64,000 nt of DNA from Stutzerimonas stutzeri. GTDB taxonomy: Bacteria > Pseudomonadota > Gammaproteobacteria > Pseudomonadales > Pseudomonadaceae. The stretch covers positions 2,133,655 to 2,197,654 of the forward strand of contig NZ_JAGQFP010000001.1 in NCBI RefSeq assembly GCF_019090095.1, written 5' to 3'. The notes beneath the pieces were generated by a model, which saw only the letters and a program-made list of their open reading frames with translations, did no database searches and was not told the origin of the DNA. Numbering within the stretch: position 1 is the first letter of the stretch; every line of letters begins with the position of its first letter. The position numbers and the translations under genes were made by a program. Shown in pieces: positions 1 to 8,844 of this stretch.

Positions 1-1453
1 AGGTCAGCGCGTTGACCACCGACAGCTGCCCGAGGGCGTACCAGCCAATGAACACCACGGTGAACACCAGGTAGCCGCGGCGCAGCCAGTGCAGGAAATG
101 CGGGCGGCGGGTGAAGGTGTCCTGCAGGAACAGGATCACGGTCAGCAACGCCAGGGCGACCAGGATCACGCCGATCTGGAAGCTCTTCTGGTACCAGATG
201 TTGACCCACATCGGCCGGCTGGCCTCTTCGGCCGCCGCCAGTTCCTCGGCGCTCGGCTGCGGGCGGTCGAGGTAGGCCTCGGGCATCTGGTAGGGCAGCT
301 CGAAGCTGGTGAACACACCGCTGACCGGCCCGGTCTGGCGCCGCACCAGCAATTCCAGCGTCCAGGGCGAGCCCGGATCGAAGGCGACGTGCTCGCGGAC
401 GATGAAGATCGCCATTTCGCTGAAGTCCGGGATGCCCTCGGCGTAGACGTCGTCGAGGCGCTGGAAATCGCGGTCGTGGAAGCTGATGACATTGCCGAAC
501 TGGCGCAGCTGCACGCGATCGAAGATGCCGCCACGTACGTAGCCCGAGCCCTTGAAGGAGTAGTCGCCGCTGGCCATGACCGCCACCGCGTGTTCACCCG
601 GCTTCAGGCCGTCCATCAGTGACTGGTACTGGCTCTCGCCGAGCAGGTTGCGGCCGATGGTCGGCGGGTTGACCTCGGCGGCGTAGAGGTCGATGAAGGT
701 TTCGCTGGCGGCATTCGCGGCGGCTTCGTCGATACCCTCGGCCTCGGTGCCCTTGAAGGCCTGGTCGATGTCGCCACGGGTCAGGTGCAGGCGGCGAATC
801 GCGCCATTGCCGGTGAGCTCGCTCCAGCTGGCCGGCTGGTAGTCATCCAGGCGAATCGTGGCCGGCTTCTGCGCGGTACCGGCCTTGTCTTCGACCAGCC
901 CGAGGGACACCGCGACATCGTGTGCGGCGCGCATGACGATCTCGTTGACCACCATGACGGTCACGGTGGCACCGGTGACGGCATCGATGGTGACGGCGCT
1001 CTCGTCGCTGGAATGACCGACCACCACCCGCTGATCGACCTTGATGCCCTGGTACTTGGCGGTGAAGGCGTGGAGTTTCTCCACCGGAATGCCCACCAGC
1101 AGGATCGGCTCGTGGTGCTCAAGGACGTAGGCATCGACGAACACACCCTGGGGATCGAGCAGCACCTGGATATTGATCGGCTTGCCGGAATACGCCGGGA
1201 TGTCCACCACGTTGATGCTCTGGAAGGCGTAGCCCAGCACCTCGTCGCCCTTGCGCAGGGTGCGCACCTGGTACTCGCCCTCGGCAGCCGAGACGCTTGC
1301 GCCAGGGAAGAACTGCTCGATGCGCTGTTGCTCGGCTTCGTAATCCTTGGCCTGCAGCGGCAGCGCGCCAAAGACCAGACTCAGAAGAAAGACAAGACCC
1401 TTGACCCAAGTACCCGACGTACCGGCCAAGGACAAGAACTTACGGGGCACCAT
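1..1453 (-). CDS. nosR: NosR, membrane flavoprotein for nitrous oxide reduction (partial, C-terminus off window)
   Basis: N-terminal about 484 residues of NosR, needed for nosZ expression and for electron supply to periplasmic N2O reductase. Visible: a signal/anchor segment around residues 17-35; a periplasmic FMN-binding domain with the flavinylation motif DAVTGAT (T163 the likely covalent FMN site); then two membrane helices near residues 430-480. The C-terminal polyferredoxin part lies beyond position 1. The ATG at 1453 follows AGGTGAGG; an in-frame ATG at 1489 would add 12 residues with no better ribosome site. The gene reads leftward, so nosZDFYL should lie off the left edge. Two FNR/DNR-like boxes lie upstream. 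Identity is firm from the whole N-terminal domain. Confidence 0.93.
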   Translation of the reverse strand, partial: MVPRKFLSLAGTSGTWVKGLVFLLSLVFGALPLQAKDYEAEQQRIEQFFPGASVSAAEGEYQVRTLRKGDEVLGYAFQSINVVDIPAYSGKPINIQVLLDPQGVFVDAYVLEHHEPILLVGIPVEKLHAFTAKYQGIKVDQRVVVGHSSDESAVTIDAVTGATVTVMVVNEIVMRAAHDVAVSLGLVEDKAGTAQKPATIRLDDYQPASWSELTGNGAIRRLHLTRGDIDQAFKGTEAEGIDEAAANAASETFIDLYAAEVNPPTIGRNLLGESQYQSLMDGLKPGEHAVAVMASGDYSFKGSGYVRGGIFDRVQLRQFGNVISFHDRDFQRLDDVYAEGIPDFSEMAIFIVREHVAFDPGSPWTLELLVRRQTGPVSGVFTSFELPYQMPEAYLDRPQPSAEELAAAEEASRPMWVNIWYQKSFQIGVILVALALLTVILFLQDTFTRRPHFLHWLRRGYLVFTVVFIGWYALGQLSVVNALT

Positions 1454-1515
1454 CGCCTCACCTGCAACCAACTCCAAAGTGGCTCGCATGGTAGAGAGCG
1501 CCGCGGCGTCTCCCC

Positions 1516-1529
1516 TTGACTGCAATCAA
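1516..1529. promoter_or_regulatory. FNR/DNR box of the nosR promoter
   Basis: TTGAC-TGCA-ATCAA differs from the FNR-family consensus TTGAT-N4-ATCAA by one base. Its centre is about 70 bp upstream of the nosR start, as expected for a class II activator site. In pseudomonads, nos genes are activated by DNR in response to NO and low oxygen. Confidence 0.8.
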
Positions 1530-1564
1530 GGACCGGCCAGGCCGTGTCCTCCGCCGCCGCTTCG

Positions 1565-1578
1565 TTGTTCCAGATCAA
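1565..1578. promoter_or_regulatory. second FNR/DNR-like box upstream of nosR
   Basis: TTGTT-CCAG-ATCAA matches TTGAT-N4-ATCAA with one mismatch. It is centred 49 bp (between four and five helical turns) upstream of the first box, so an upstream class I or cooperative site is possible. Weaker than the first box. Confidence 0.45.
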
Positions 1579-1986
1579 CGAAACGCCCCAAACCGGTGCG
1601 CCGTGGCATGAATGAGAGGCCATCGTGACGCAAACGGGAGCGTCACCACCTGGGGCGGCTCGTGAGGACAAGCGCCACACGGCCAGCCCCGTGCCGATGC
1701 CACCTTATGCGGGTCGCCGATATCCCTCGCCAGGCAGGCCTACCGAAACTGGCTCGGTGACAACCAAGCGCTCCTTGAACGTGGCGGCGAAGTTGGCCCC
1801 GCTGGTGCCCCCCCCACCTCCTGACCGATAGCCTGAGCCTCCAGGCTGGTCCCTGCGAGCAGCACACAGGCTTCCTTCATGCGCGCGACGTGCCACTGCT
1901 GCTCTAGCACAAGTTACGTGAACAGAGGCCAGTTGATCGTGCCCTTGAAACAGTACACTCCTGCCCGGACTTGACAACATAGGGAA
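1579..1986. other. intergenic region left of the toxin-like cassette
   Basis: About 400 bases with no convincing gene. Short frames exist on both strands, but none has a ribosome site together with a recognisable protein. An eight-G/C homopolymer lies around 1808-1815. Confidence 0.5.
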
Positions 1987-1992
1987 GTGCTC

Positions 1993-3255
1993 GTGGGGAC
2001 GGATAACCTTAAAGACCCAACCTACCCGTTCGCCAGGAGCTGGGACCTGGATACCGACTGGAAGGTAGACAGCACCGGCTACCGGGACCCCGGCTGGGAG
2101 GTTGATCGGGGTTGGGGCCGGCAGGCCGAGCACCCGAAGATCAAGGCCGGTAACGGCGGTGCCTCCTTCGCCGCCTGGGAGAAGAAGCCAGGGGTCATGC
2201 CCGAGCCGACGGACTGGCCGCCACCCGACATGCTCAAGCTCCCCGAGCCCCTGCCGCCTGGCTTCTACCTCGTACCGCGCAGCATGTCCGGCGAACAAGT
2301 GCTCGCCAGGCTGTTCGCCGACCAACCTCACTCACACCTGATCAACCGTATCAGGGCACTGAATCCCACCTTCCCCCAGGGTTTCAAGGCGGGGGAAATG
2401 GTCGTTTTGGGCAACCTGCTCAATCCCACTGCCTGCCTGCGCGAAGAAGCCGAGCTGATGGCCGCGGCCACGAAGGTGCGCACCGCCTTGAAGCCACTAA
2501 GCGAAAGCGAGGCCGACTTCATGGCAGAGCATCAGGCCGAAATCGCCTTGATGGTGGACGGCGCCAGCCAATCGCTGGGAATAGGCAAGGATCTCCTGAA
2601 AACGGGCCTGAAGCAGATCACAGGTACCCTGCACAACCTCGAATATCTGCATCAACGTGAGTTCGCCACGCATGGCCACCTGCACAGCCCACAGTTCTTC
2701 GCCTCCCGCCAGCAACTGTACCGTCAGCTCGACGCCCAGTTGAAAGCGACCTTCCTCGGCAAGCAGCTGGGGCTGGGCAACTACTCGACACTACGCCGCG
2801 ATCTCGGCATCTCCACTCGCGGCCTGTTGCATCACTGGAGCCAAGGCGGCGGCCCCGGCCAAATACCCGGCTACGCCACCCATATGGACGAAATCGCCAA
2901 GGCAGCCAAATACCTCAAGTACGGTGGTCATATTGGCATCGCCCTCGGCGGTACGGCTTCTATGTTGAAGGTTCAAGAGGTGTGCCGGGCAGGGAAAACC
3001 CAGGCCTGCCAGAAAATCCGCTTCACCGAGACGGGCGGCTTTGCCGGTGGGATAGGTGGAGGGTCAGCAGGGGTTTGGATTGGGACCGGTGTTGCTCCCT
3101 ATATATGTACAGCCATCGGTCTCGGCTCCGGCGGTATTGGCGGCATTGTTTGCGGCATGGTCGTGGTCGGCAGCGCTTCAGTTGCGGGTGGGGCAATTGG
3201 CGACGGAACCGGAGAAAAAGCGGCAGAAAGATTATATGAGTGGACACGGCCATGA
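1993..3255 (+). CDS. LysM-like, glycine-rich C-terminus protein; candidate membrane-targeting toxin
   Basis: About 420 residues, no signal peptide. The first 90 residues are Trp/Pro-rich. A LysM-like module follows at about 90-142 (GFYLVPRS ... RIRALNPTFPQGFKAGEMVV). The middle is helical and charged. The last 100 residues are very rich in Gly and hydrophobic residues with GxxxG patterns (GGFAGGIGGGSAG, GSGGIGGIVCG), as in membrane-inserting glycine-zipper effectors. GTG at 1993 is preferred because AGGGAA lies six bases upstream; GTG at 1987 is too close to it. The stop overlaps the start of a small membrane protein, an effector-immunity arrangement. No VgrG, PAAR or Rhs gene is nearby. Toxin function is inferred; the family is not recognised. 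Confidence 0.55.
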   Translation: MGTDNLKDPTYPFARSWDLDTDWKVDSTGYRDPGWEVDRGWGRQAEHPKIKAGNGGASFAAWEKKPGVMPEPTDWPPPDMLKLPEPLPPGFYLVPRSMSGEQVLARLFADQPHSHLINRIRALNPTFPQGFKAGEMVVLGNLLNPTACLREEAELMAAATKVRTALKPLSESEADFMAEHQAEIALMVDGASQSLGIGKDLLKTGLKQITGTLHNLEYLHQREFATHGHLHSPQFFASRQQLYRQLDAQLKATFLGKQLGLGNYSTLRRDLGISTRGLLHHWSQGGGPGQIPGYATHMDEIAKAAKYLKYGGHIGIALGGTASMLKVQEVCRAGKTQACQKIRFTETGGFAGGIGGGSAGVWIGTGVAPYICTAIGLGSGGIGGIVCGMVVVGSASVAGGAIGDGTGEKAAERLYEWTRP

Positions 3256-3653
3256 GCTTCGATATCGACACATGGCACCCAGGACTGGCATTCGCTTTTC
3301 TTTTGGCCCCCTTCGTAATCGGTCTGTCTGGTGTGGCGATAGGTGTCTATATCGCCTGTAGCCGCCACTTCGACACCATGCTTTCGTCGTTTTCAAACAG
3401 CGCCTGGGCCAAGCAGCAGGACATTTTGGGAACAACAAGCCCGGCTTCACGTTTCTATCTGGTTGGTACGCTCAGCGGGGCCTTGCTCTTTCCACAGTAC
3501 CTTGTTCGCAAAGGGGTGCTCGATGCTGGTGATGTCAAAAATTTCCCCCCCTCCCTGCGGCGTCTAATGACCGTGTCTACCTGGCTGGGATTTGTCGGCA
3601 TGGCCTGGCTGTTCCTGTCGATTGGTCTGCTCAAACTCAGTGGCGTTAATTAA
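3252..3653 (+). CDS. small three-helix membrane protein, candidate immunity protein
   Basis: 133 residues with three hydrophobic segments (about 10-33, 67-85 and 105-130) and a basic loop between the second and third. Its ATG overlaps the TGA of the preceding gene (ATGA), so the two are translationally coupled; a GTG at 3240 would add four residues. Immunity proteins of pore-forming or membrane-targeting effectors are typically small inner-membrane proteins encoded directly downstream, which is the basis of the call. No homologue is recognised. Base composition near its start is more AT-rich than the neighbours. Confidence 0.5.
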   Translation: MSFDIDTWHPGLAFAFLLAPFVIGLSGVAIGVYIACSRHFDTMLSSFSNSAWAKQQDILGTTSPASRFYLVGTLSGALLFPQYLVRKGVLDAGDVKNFPPSLRRLMTVSTWLGFVGMAWLFLSIGLLKLSGVN

Positions 3654-3734
3654 AGCTCTGGAGGTTTGCTGCACCATGGAGCCCAGAAGATTCGGTTTGC
3701 TGGCAGGGCTGGCGGCGGATGGGCTGGAGAACTG

Positions 3735-3870
3735 GCAGGTGAAGACATCGTCGCGCTTGCCCCTTTGCGCGGCGAGACAGGCGAAGCGCTGATCGAGAAG
3801 GCCAACCAGGCCATGTACCGAGCCAAGCGCGCCGGTGGCGACCGCTACGTCTTCAGAGGCGAAGCTGTCC
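3735..3870 (+). pseudogene. remnant of a GGDEF (diguanylate cyclase) gene, C-terminal end only
   Basis: In the frame through 3750-3864 the translation EALIEKANQAMYRAKRAG followed by GDRYVF is the classical end of a GGDEF domain (LL..AD.ALY.AK..GR). The GG[DE]EF loop and everything upstream are missing, and no start or upstream domain is present. It lies directly after the toxin-like cassette, so the cyclase gene was probably truncated when the cassette arrived. Non-functional as a cyclase. Confidence 0.6.
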
Positions 3871-3903
3871 TGGCCGCATGGCCGGAGCCAGGCGCCGACC
3901 CGC

Positions 3904-5154
3904 TCAGTGCCGCCCGGGCGGGGTCAGGTAGGCAGCGGTGGCGCCGCGGGTGGCTTCGCTGGCCTTGATCTCCATCTTCGCGATGCTGCGCAGGTGCACC
4001 TGGTCCGGACCATCGGCGAAGCGCAGCGCGCGTCCGCCGGTCCACATGTCGGCCAGCGGCGTATCCGGCGTCAGGCCCATGGCGCCGTAGACCTGCATGG
4101 CCCGATCGACGACCCGGGTCTGCATCCGTGGCACCAGTGCCTTGATCATGGCGATCTCCTTGCGCGCCGCCTTGGCGCCGACTTCGTCGATCATCCAGGC
4201 GGTCTTGAGCACCAGCAGGCGCGCCTGCTCGATCTCGATGCGCGACTCGGCGATCCAGTCGGCGACGTTGGAATACTGCTGCAGATACCTGCCAAACGCC
4301 TTGCGCTCCTGGCAGCGCTCGACCATCAGCTCCAGCGCCAGCTCGGCCATGCCGATCGCCCGCATGCAATGGTGGATACGCCCCGGGCCGAGTCGCGCCT
4401 GGGCCATCATGAAGCCCTGCCCTTCCTGGCCGAGCAGATTGGCGACCGGTACCCGCACGTTACGCAGCAGCAGCTCGCAGTGGCCTTCCGGCGCCAGGTG
4501 ATTCATCACCGGAATATTGCGCACCCGCTCGACGCCGGGCGTGTCGAAGGGCACCAGGATCATGCTCTGCTGCTGGTGGGTCTCGGCGTCCGGGTCGGTC
4601 TTGCCCATCACGATCAGCAGCTTGCAGTTGGGATGCGAGGCGTTGGTGATGAACCACTTGCGTCCGTTGATCACGTAATCGTCGCCATCGCGGCGGATCA
4701 GCGTCTGGATATTGGTGGCATCGGAGGACGGAACATCCGGCTCGGTCATGGCGAAGGCCGAACGGATCTCGCCTTCGAGCAGCGGTTTCAACCAGCGCTC
4801 GCGCTGCTCGGGGGAGGCGAACAGGTGCAGCAGCTCCATGTTGCCGGTGTCCGGCGCGTTGCAGTTGAACACTTCGGACGCCCACTGCACGCGCCCCATG
4901 ATCTCGGCCAGCGGCGCGTATTCAAGGTTGCTCAGGCCCGTGCCCGGCTCGTCCTCGCCGAGCGAGGGCAGGAACAGGTTCCACAGCCCTTCCGAACGCG
5001 CCAGCGCCTTGAGATCCTCCATGAACGACACCGGGTAGGCGCCGGCGGCGACCTCCATCTGCCAGGCGCCGACACGCGGCACGATGTATTGGTCCATGAA
5101 CGCGATGAGCTGCTGGCGCAGCGCCTCGACACGTGGGCTGTAGGCGAAATGCAT
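3904..5154 (-). CDS. acyl-CoA dehydrogenase (ACAD10/11-like)
   Basis: 416 residues, full length for the family. FAD enzyme for alpha,beta-dehydrogenation of acyl-CoA. Visible: N-terminal helical domain, FAD/substrate motif FAMTEPDVPSSDATN, beta domain with WFITNA, and a C-terminal helical domain with QVYGAMGLTPDTPLADMW and LRFADGPDQVHLRSIAK, closest to the ACAD10/11 type. The ATG at 5154 has GAGG six bases upstream and is preferred to a TTG 15 bases further out. Stands alone, so substrate is unknown. It ends close to a GGDEF remnant. Confidence 0.9.
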   Translation of the reverse strand: MHFAYSPRVEALRQQLIAFMDQYIVPRVGAWQMEVAAGAYPVSFMEDLKALARSEGLWNLFLPSLGEDEPGTGLSNLEYAPLAEIMGRVQWASEVFNCNAPDTGNMELLHLFASPEQRERWLKPLLEGEIRSAFAMTEPDVPSSDATNIQTLIRRDGDDYVINGRKWFITNASHPNCKLLIVMGKTDPDAETHQQQSMILVPFDTPGVERVRNIPVMNHLAPEGHCELLLRNVRVPVANLLGQEGQGFMMAQARLGPGRIHHCMRAIGMAELALELMVERCQERKAFGRYLQQYSNVADWIAESRIEIEQARLLVLKTAWMIDEVGAKAARKEIAMIKALVPRMQTRVVDRAMQVYGAMGLTPDTPLADMWTGGRALRFADGPDQVHLRSIAKMEIKASEATRGATAAYLTPPGRH

Positions 5155-5345
5155 CGGATACCTCGGCAATCTGGCGGGTCAGGATGCATGCACCATAGGC
5201 GCGGCTCGGTCGAAAAAGAACGAGCCTAAAGCGGCTGAATCTGCCGTCAATCAGGGTGGCTGATAGCGCATCGGGATTGACCGAGGTCATCGTCCTTCGC
5301 GCGCCGATGCACTAGAGGGCAGCGCCGAACACGACGTGCGCCAGC

Positions 5346-5786
5346 CTACCAGTGCAGGTAGAACATGCCCTTGGCCAGCAGCACGATGCCGACCATCTGC
5401 GCGAAGATCGCCCAGTGGATCAGCCGGTAGCGCGACGGCGTCATGCGCCCGCTGCGCAACAACATGGCCACCAGCCCGAAGGTGAAGAACACGCCGATCG
5501 CCAGCAGGATCTTCAGCGACAGCAGCGTCGCGAAGCTGCTGGAAAACGGATGGGCGAGCGCCTGGCGATGCTGCCAGGCCAGGCCGATACCGGCGCCGTA
5601 GACGAACACCACCACCCCGTGCAGCACCACTCGCAGGCGGGCGCCGATGGCCTTGTCTACCGCCTGCATGGTCGTGGGCTCGATCTGCTGGCGCACCCGC
5701 CCGAGCACCGCCACCTCGACGAACAGCGTGCCAATGAAAAAGATCGCCGCCAGCAGATGCGTGACATGCAACAGGGAGTAGCTCAT
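5346..5786 (-). CDS. CopD-like four-helix membrane protein
   Basis: 146 residues with four predicted membrane helices. The first carries a His (LLHVTHLLAAIFFIGTLFVE), and further His residues occur in helices 2 and 4 (LHGVVVFVYGAG, RLIHWAIFAQM). This layout resembles CopD/DUF2269-type inner-membrane proteins, some of which bind copper or haem. No cop gene is adjacent. Ribosome site GGAG lies upstream of the ATG. The fold call is reasonable; the function is not established. Confidence 0.6.
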   Translation of the reverse strand: MSYSLLHVTHLLAAIFFIGTLFVEVAVLGRVRQQIEPTTMQAVDKAIGARLRVVLHGVVVFVYGAGIGLAWQHRQALAHPFSSSFATLLSLKILLAIGVFFTFGLVAMLLRSGRMTPSRYRLIHWAIFAQMVGIVLLAKGMFYLHW

Positions 5787-5847
5787 CTCGGCTCCTTGGT
5801 GTGAGAGGCCAGCCAGCCTAGCAGAGCGGATGGCCCGGCCGAACAGC

Positions 5848-6201
5848 CTAGCGGGTCCGTGCCGTCAGGCGGGAGCCGTCGCGCTGCACCTGCTGGCCGG
5901 CCGCCAGGTCGTTGCGCGAGCTACGCAACCGCGACCGGCTGCCGTCGTCCGCCTCGATCACATACAGCGTCTGGTCCAGTCCGGCCGCTTGCTGCACGCC
6001 CTGCCCGGCCAGATAGCCCAACCCACCGCCGACCAGCGCACCGATTGGCCCGCCGGCCGCCGCGCCGAGCATGAAGCCGCTGAGCCCACCGAAACCGCCG
6101 CCGACGACGCGATCCGCACGCGCCGAGACCACCTGATCGGCAACGGCCAGCGAGCTGGCCAACAGGGTTGCACAGCTCACCATAGCGACTAGATTTTTCA
6201 T
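5848..6201 (-). CDS. glycine-zipper outer-membrane protein (SlyB/17-kDa-antigen-like)
   Basis: 117 residues. Signal peptide at about 1-21 (MKNLVAMVSCATLLASSLAVA), then a glycine-zipper double helix (GGGFGGLSGFMLGAAAGGPIG, GALVGGGLGYLAG), then a basic C-terminal domain. The layout matches the Rick_17kDa_Anti / glycine-zipper 2TM family of envelope proteins. AAGGAG seven bases before the ATG at 6201 decides the start over an upstream frame extension. Monocistronic; an AT-rich promoter region follows at 6240-6320. Confidence 0.7.
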   Translation of the reverse strand: MKNLVAMVSCATLLASSLAVADQVVSARADRVVGGGFGGLSGFMLGAAAGGPIGALVGGGLGYLAGQGVQQAAGLDQTLYVIEADDGSRSRLRSSRNDLAAGQQVQRDGSRLTARTR

Positions 6202-6396
6202 GCGATGCTCCTTCAAGCGTTGTGTCGTGTACTGACTGTTAGTCACAAAGCATGCCGCTTTTAAAGTTCTTTATTTTCAGCACGTTATAGATGCATATGT
6301 ATTTTTTACCCACCGTTATTGGTCTTTACTACCAAGCCACAAGTATTTTTTACCACAGCCACAGACACCGCCCACCGCCTCCATGAGCTCGATTCG

Positions 6397-6798
6397 ATGA
6401 TTCACTGCAAACGTGCCTACGACCCGCCCGGACCCGACGATGGCCATCGCGTACTGGTCGACCGGCTCTGGCCGCGCAACCTGCGCAAGGACGCGTTGGC
6501 GCTGGACGACTGGCGCAAGGAGCTCGCGCCCTCGACCGAGCTGCGGCGCGCCTTCAAGACGGGCAAGAAGAGCTTCGAGAGCTTTCGCGACGGCTATCGG
6601 CATGAATTGGCGGGCCACCCGGAACATTGGTGGCCACTGCTGGACATCGCGGCTCAGGGCCCGCTGACCTTGATCTACGCCGCGCGAGACGAACGGCAGA
6701 ACAACGCGCAGGTGTTGGCCGAGTGGCTGGAAGAGGAGCTGGAGCGGCGCAGCGAGCCCAGCTCGCCCACCTGTTATGCCGGCCAGCGCATGGCGTGA
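6397..6798 (+). CDS. DUF488 family protein
   Basis: 133 residues. The N-terminal signature (KRAYDPP, DGHRVLVDRLWPRN) and the later LTLIYAARDERQNNAQVL segment are diagnostic of DUF488, a small cytosolic family without an agreed biochemical role. The ATG at 6397 is chosen because the family starts just before the KRAYDP motif; the ribosome site is weak. Transcribed alone, toward the cNMP/CBS gene. Confidence 0.8.
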   Translation: MIHCKRAYDPPGPDDGHRVLVDRLWPRNLRKDALALDDWRKELAPSTELRRAFKTGKKSFESFRDGYRHELAGHPEHWWPLLDIAAQGPLTLIYAARDERQNNAQVLAEWLEEELERRSEPSSPTCYAGQRMA

Positions 6799-6951
6799 GA
6801 CCCCTCGCGCGCCTGACAGCTCGCGCGACGCCGCTTGTCGATGCAGCGAACGACACGCGGCTGCCTGCCAGCGACTCGCGTTGCGACGCCCCTCCGCCGG
6901 GCACCACGGCTATGCTTCAATGCACTGTCAGAGTGCCGTCAGGAGGCCCGA

Positions 6952-8844
6952 ATGCAGGTCGAGCTGCTCGAAATACGCGACCATTTGAGTCGCTTCGCAC
7001 CCTTCGACGGGCTGCCGGACGACACCCTCGACGAAATCGCCCGACAGGTCGAGGTCGGCTATTTCAAAGCCGGCAGCGAGATACTTCGCTATGGCGAGCC
7101 GATCCAGGAGCTGCATTACATCCGCAGCGGCGCGGTGGAAATCTACCGGCGCAACGGCGAACTCTATAACCGCTTGTCCGAAGGCGAAGTGTTCGGCCAG
7201 TTCGGCCTGTTGCGCGGTCACAAGGTGCGCCTGCCGGCGCGAGCGATCGAAGACAGCCTGATCTACTTCATCCCCGGCCAGTTGTTCGAGCAGCTGTGCG
7301 AGGCCAACGACGCCTTCGCCGATTTCGTCGAAGCGGAAGGCCAGTCGCGCCTGAAGGTAGACGAACCCCAGGGCAAGGCTAGCGAGCTGATGAAGATCAA
7401 GGTGCGCAAGCTGGTCACCCGGCGCACCGTCAGCGTCCCGCTGGGCACCAGCGTGCAAGCGGCCGCGCAGGTGATGACCGAGCACGGCGTCTCGTCGCTG
7501 GTGATTCTCGGCCCGCCGCCGGCAGGTGCCGAAACGTCGGGCCTCCAGGTCATGACCGGCATCACCACCGACCGCGACCTGCGCACGCGCGTATTGGCCG
7601 AAGGCCTGCCGCTGGACACCCCCGTCGATCAGGTGATGTCGCCCAACCCGATCACGATCCAGGCCGACGACTCGGTGTTCGAGGCGATGCTCAGCATGCT
7701 GCGCAACAACATCCACCACCTGCCGGTGATGTATCGCCAGCGCCCGGTCGGGGTGATCAACCTGTCGGACATCATCAAGTACGAGTCGCAGAGCAGCCTG
7801 TACCTGGTCAACAGCATCTTCAACAAGCAGTCGGTCACCGAACTGCAGGCCCTGGTGCCCGACCTGCGCGCCACCTTTCTGCGCATGGTCAACGAAGAGG
7901 CCACGGCGCACATGATCGGCAGCGCCATGTCAGGCATCGGCCGCAGCCTGACCCATCGCCTGTTGGAGCTGGCCGAGCAGCGGCTGGGACCGCCGCCGGT
8001 GCCCTACTGCTACATGGTCCTGGGCTCGATGGCACGTGACGAGCAGCTGATCGTCACCGACCAGGACAACGCGCTGGTGATCGACAACCGCTTCGACCCG
8101 CGCATCCACGATGAATACTTCCTGCAACTGGCGACCTTCGTCAGCGACGGCCTGGCGGCCTGCGGCTACAGCTACTGCAAAGGCGGCATCATGGCCAGCA
8201 ACCCTCGGTGGCGCCAGCCGTTGCGGGTCTGGCGGAGTTATTTCACCCAATGGATCGAGCAGCCGAACCCGGAAACCCTGCTCAACAGCTCCATTTTCTT
8301 CGACCTCAGCAGCGCCTACGGAGAGGCCAGCCTGGTGGAAAGCCTCAAGGACCTGATCGCCCACAAGGCCAGCAACAGCCCGCTGTTTCTCGCCAGCATG
8401 GCCCGCAACGCACTGAACCGCACGCCACCACTGGGCTTCTTCCGCACCTTCGTGATGGAAAAGGATGGCCAGCAGAACAACATCATCAACCTCAAGGGTC
8501 GCGGAACCGCTCCGCTGACCGACCTGATACGCGTGCATGCCCTGGCCTGCGGCTCCAAGGCGCAGAACTCGCTGGACCGCCTGGACGCGATCGCGGCCAC
8601 CAAGCTGCTGACCGAGGACGCCATCACCCAGCTGCGCAACGCCCTGGAATTCCTCTCCATCGTGCGCATCCGCCATCAGGCCATGGACCTGCTCGAAGGA
8701 CGTGAGCCGGACAATTACATCGAGCCGGAAAAGGTCTCGGCCAGCGAGCGGCATAACCTCAAATCAGCCTTCCAGGTACTGAGCAACGCGCAGCAATTCC
8801 TGCGCTTCCGCTACCCGGGCCAGCTGCAAAGCCGGCCCTTATGA
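6952..8844 (+). CDS. cyclic-nucleotide-binding / CBS / DUF294 nucleotidyltransferase protein
   Basis: 630 residues. Domains in order: cNMP-binding fold (about 10-125), two CBS motifs (about 150-280), a DUF294 nucleotidyltransferase-like domain with GSMARDEQLIVTDQDNAL (about 355), and a DUF294 C-terminal helical domain to the end. Such proteins are thought to modify a target in response to nucleotide binding; the substrate is unknown. The ATG at 6952 has AGGAGG upstream. The stop overlaps the next ATG by four bases, so it forms an operon with the DnaQ-like exonuclease, a pairing common in Pseudomonas. Confidence 0.88.
   Translation: MQVELLEIRDHLSRFAPFDGLPDDTLDEIARQVEVGYFKAGSEILRYGEPIQELHYIRSGAVEIYRRNGELYNRLSEGEVFGQFGLLRGHKVRLPARAIEDSLIYFIPGQLFEQLCEANDAFADFVEAEGQSRLKVDEPQGKASELMKIKVRKLVTRRTVSVPLGTSVQAAAQVMTEHGVSSLVILGPPPAGAETSGLQVMTGITTDRDLRTRVLAEGLPLDTPVDQVMSPNPITIQADDSVFEAMLSMLRNNIHHLPVMYRQRPVGVINLSDIIKYESQSSLYLVNSIFNKQSVTELQALVPDLRATFLRMVNEEATAHMIGSAMSGIGRSLTHRLLELAEQRLGPPPVPYCYMVLGSMARDEQLIVTDQDNALVIDNRFDPRIHDEYFLQLATFVSDGLAACGYSYCKGGIMASNPRWRQPLRVWRSYFTQWIEQPNPETLLNSSIFFDLSSAYGEASLVESLKDLIAHKASNSPLFLASMARNALNRTPPLGFFRTFVMEKDGQQNNIINLKGRGTAPLTDLIRVHALACGSKAQNSLDRLDAIAATKLLTEDAITQLRNALEFLSIVRIRHQAMDLLEGREPDNYIEPEKVSASERHNLKSAFQVLSNAQQFLRFRYPGQLQSRPL

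Noticed and set aside
1625..1867. Short overlapping open frames upstream of the toxin-like gene, including one starting MKEACVLL on the minus strand
   Set aside because: No ribosome site plus no recognisable protein; a homopolymer breaks the frames.
5246..5281. Inverted GTCAATC/GATTGAC upstream of the acyl-CoA dehydrogenase
   Set aside because: Arms are only seven bases with a long spacer; chance occurrence is likely.
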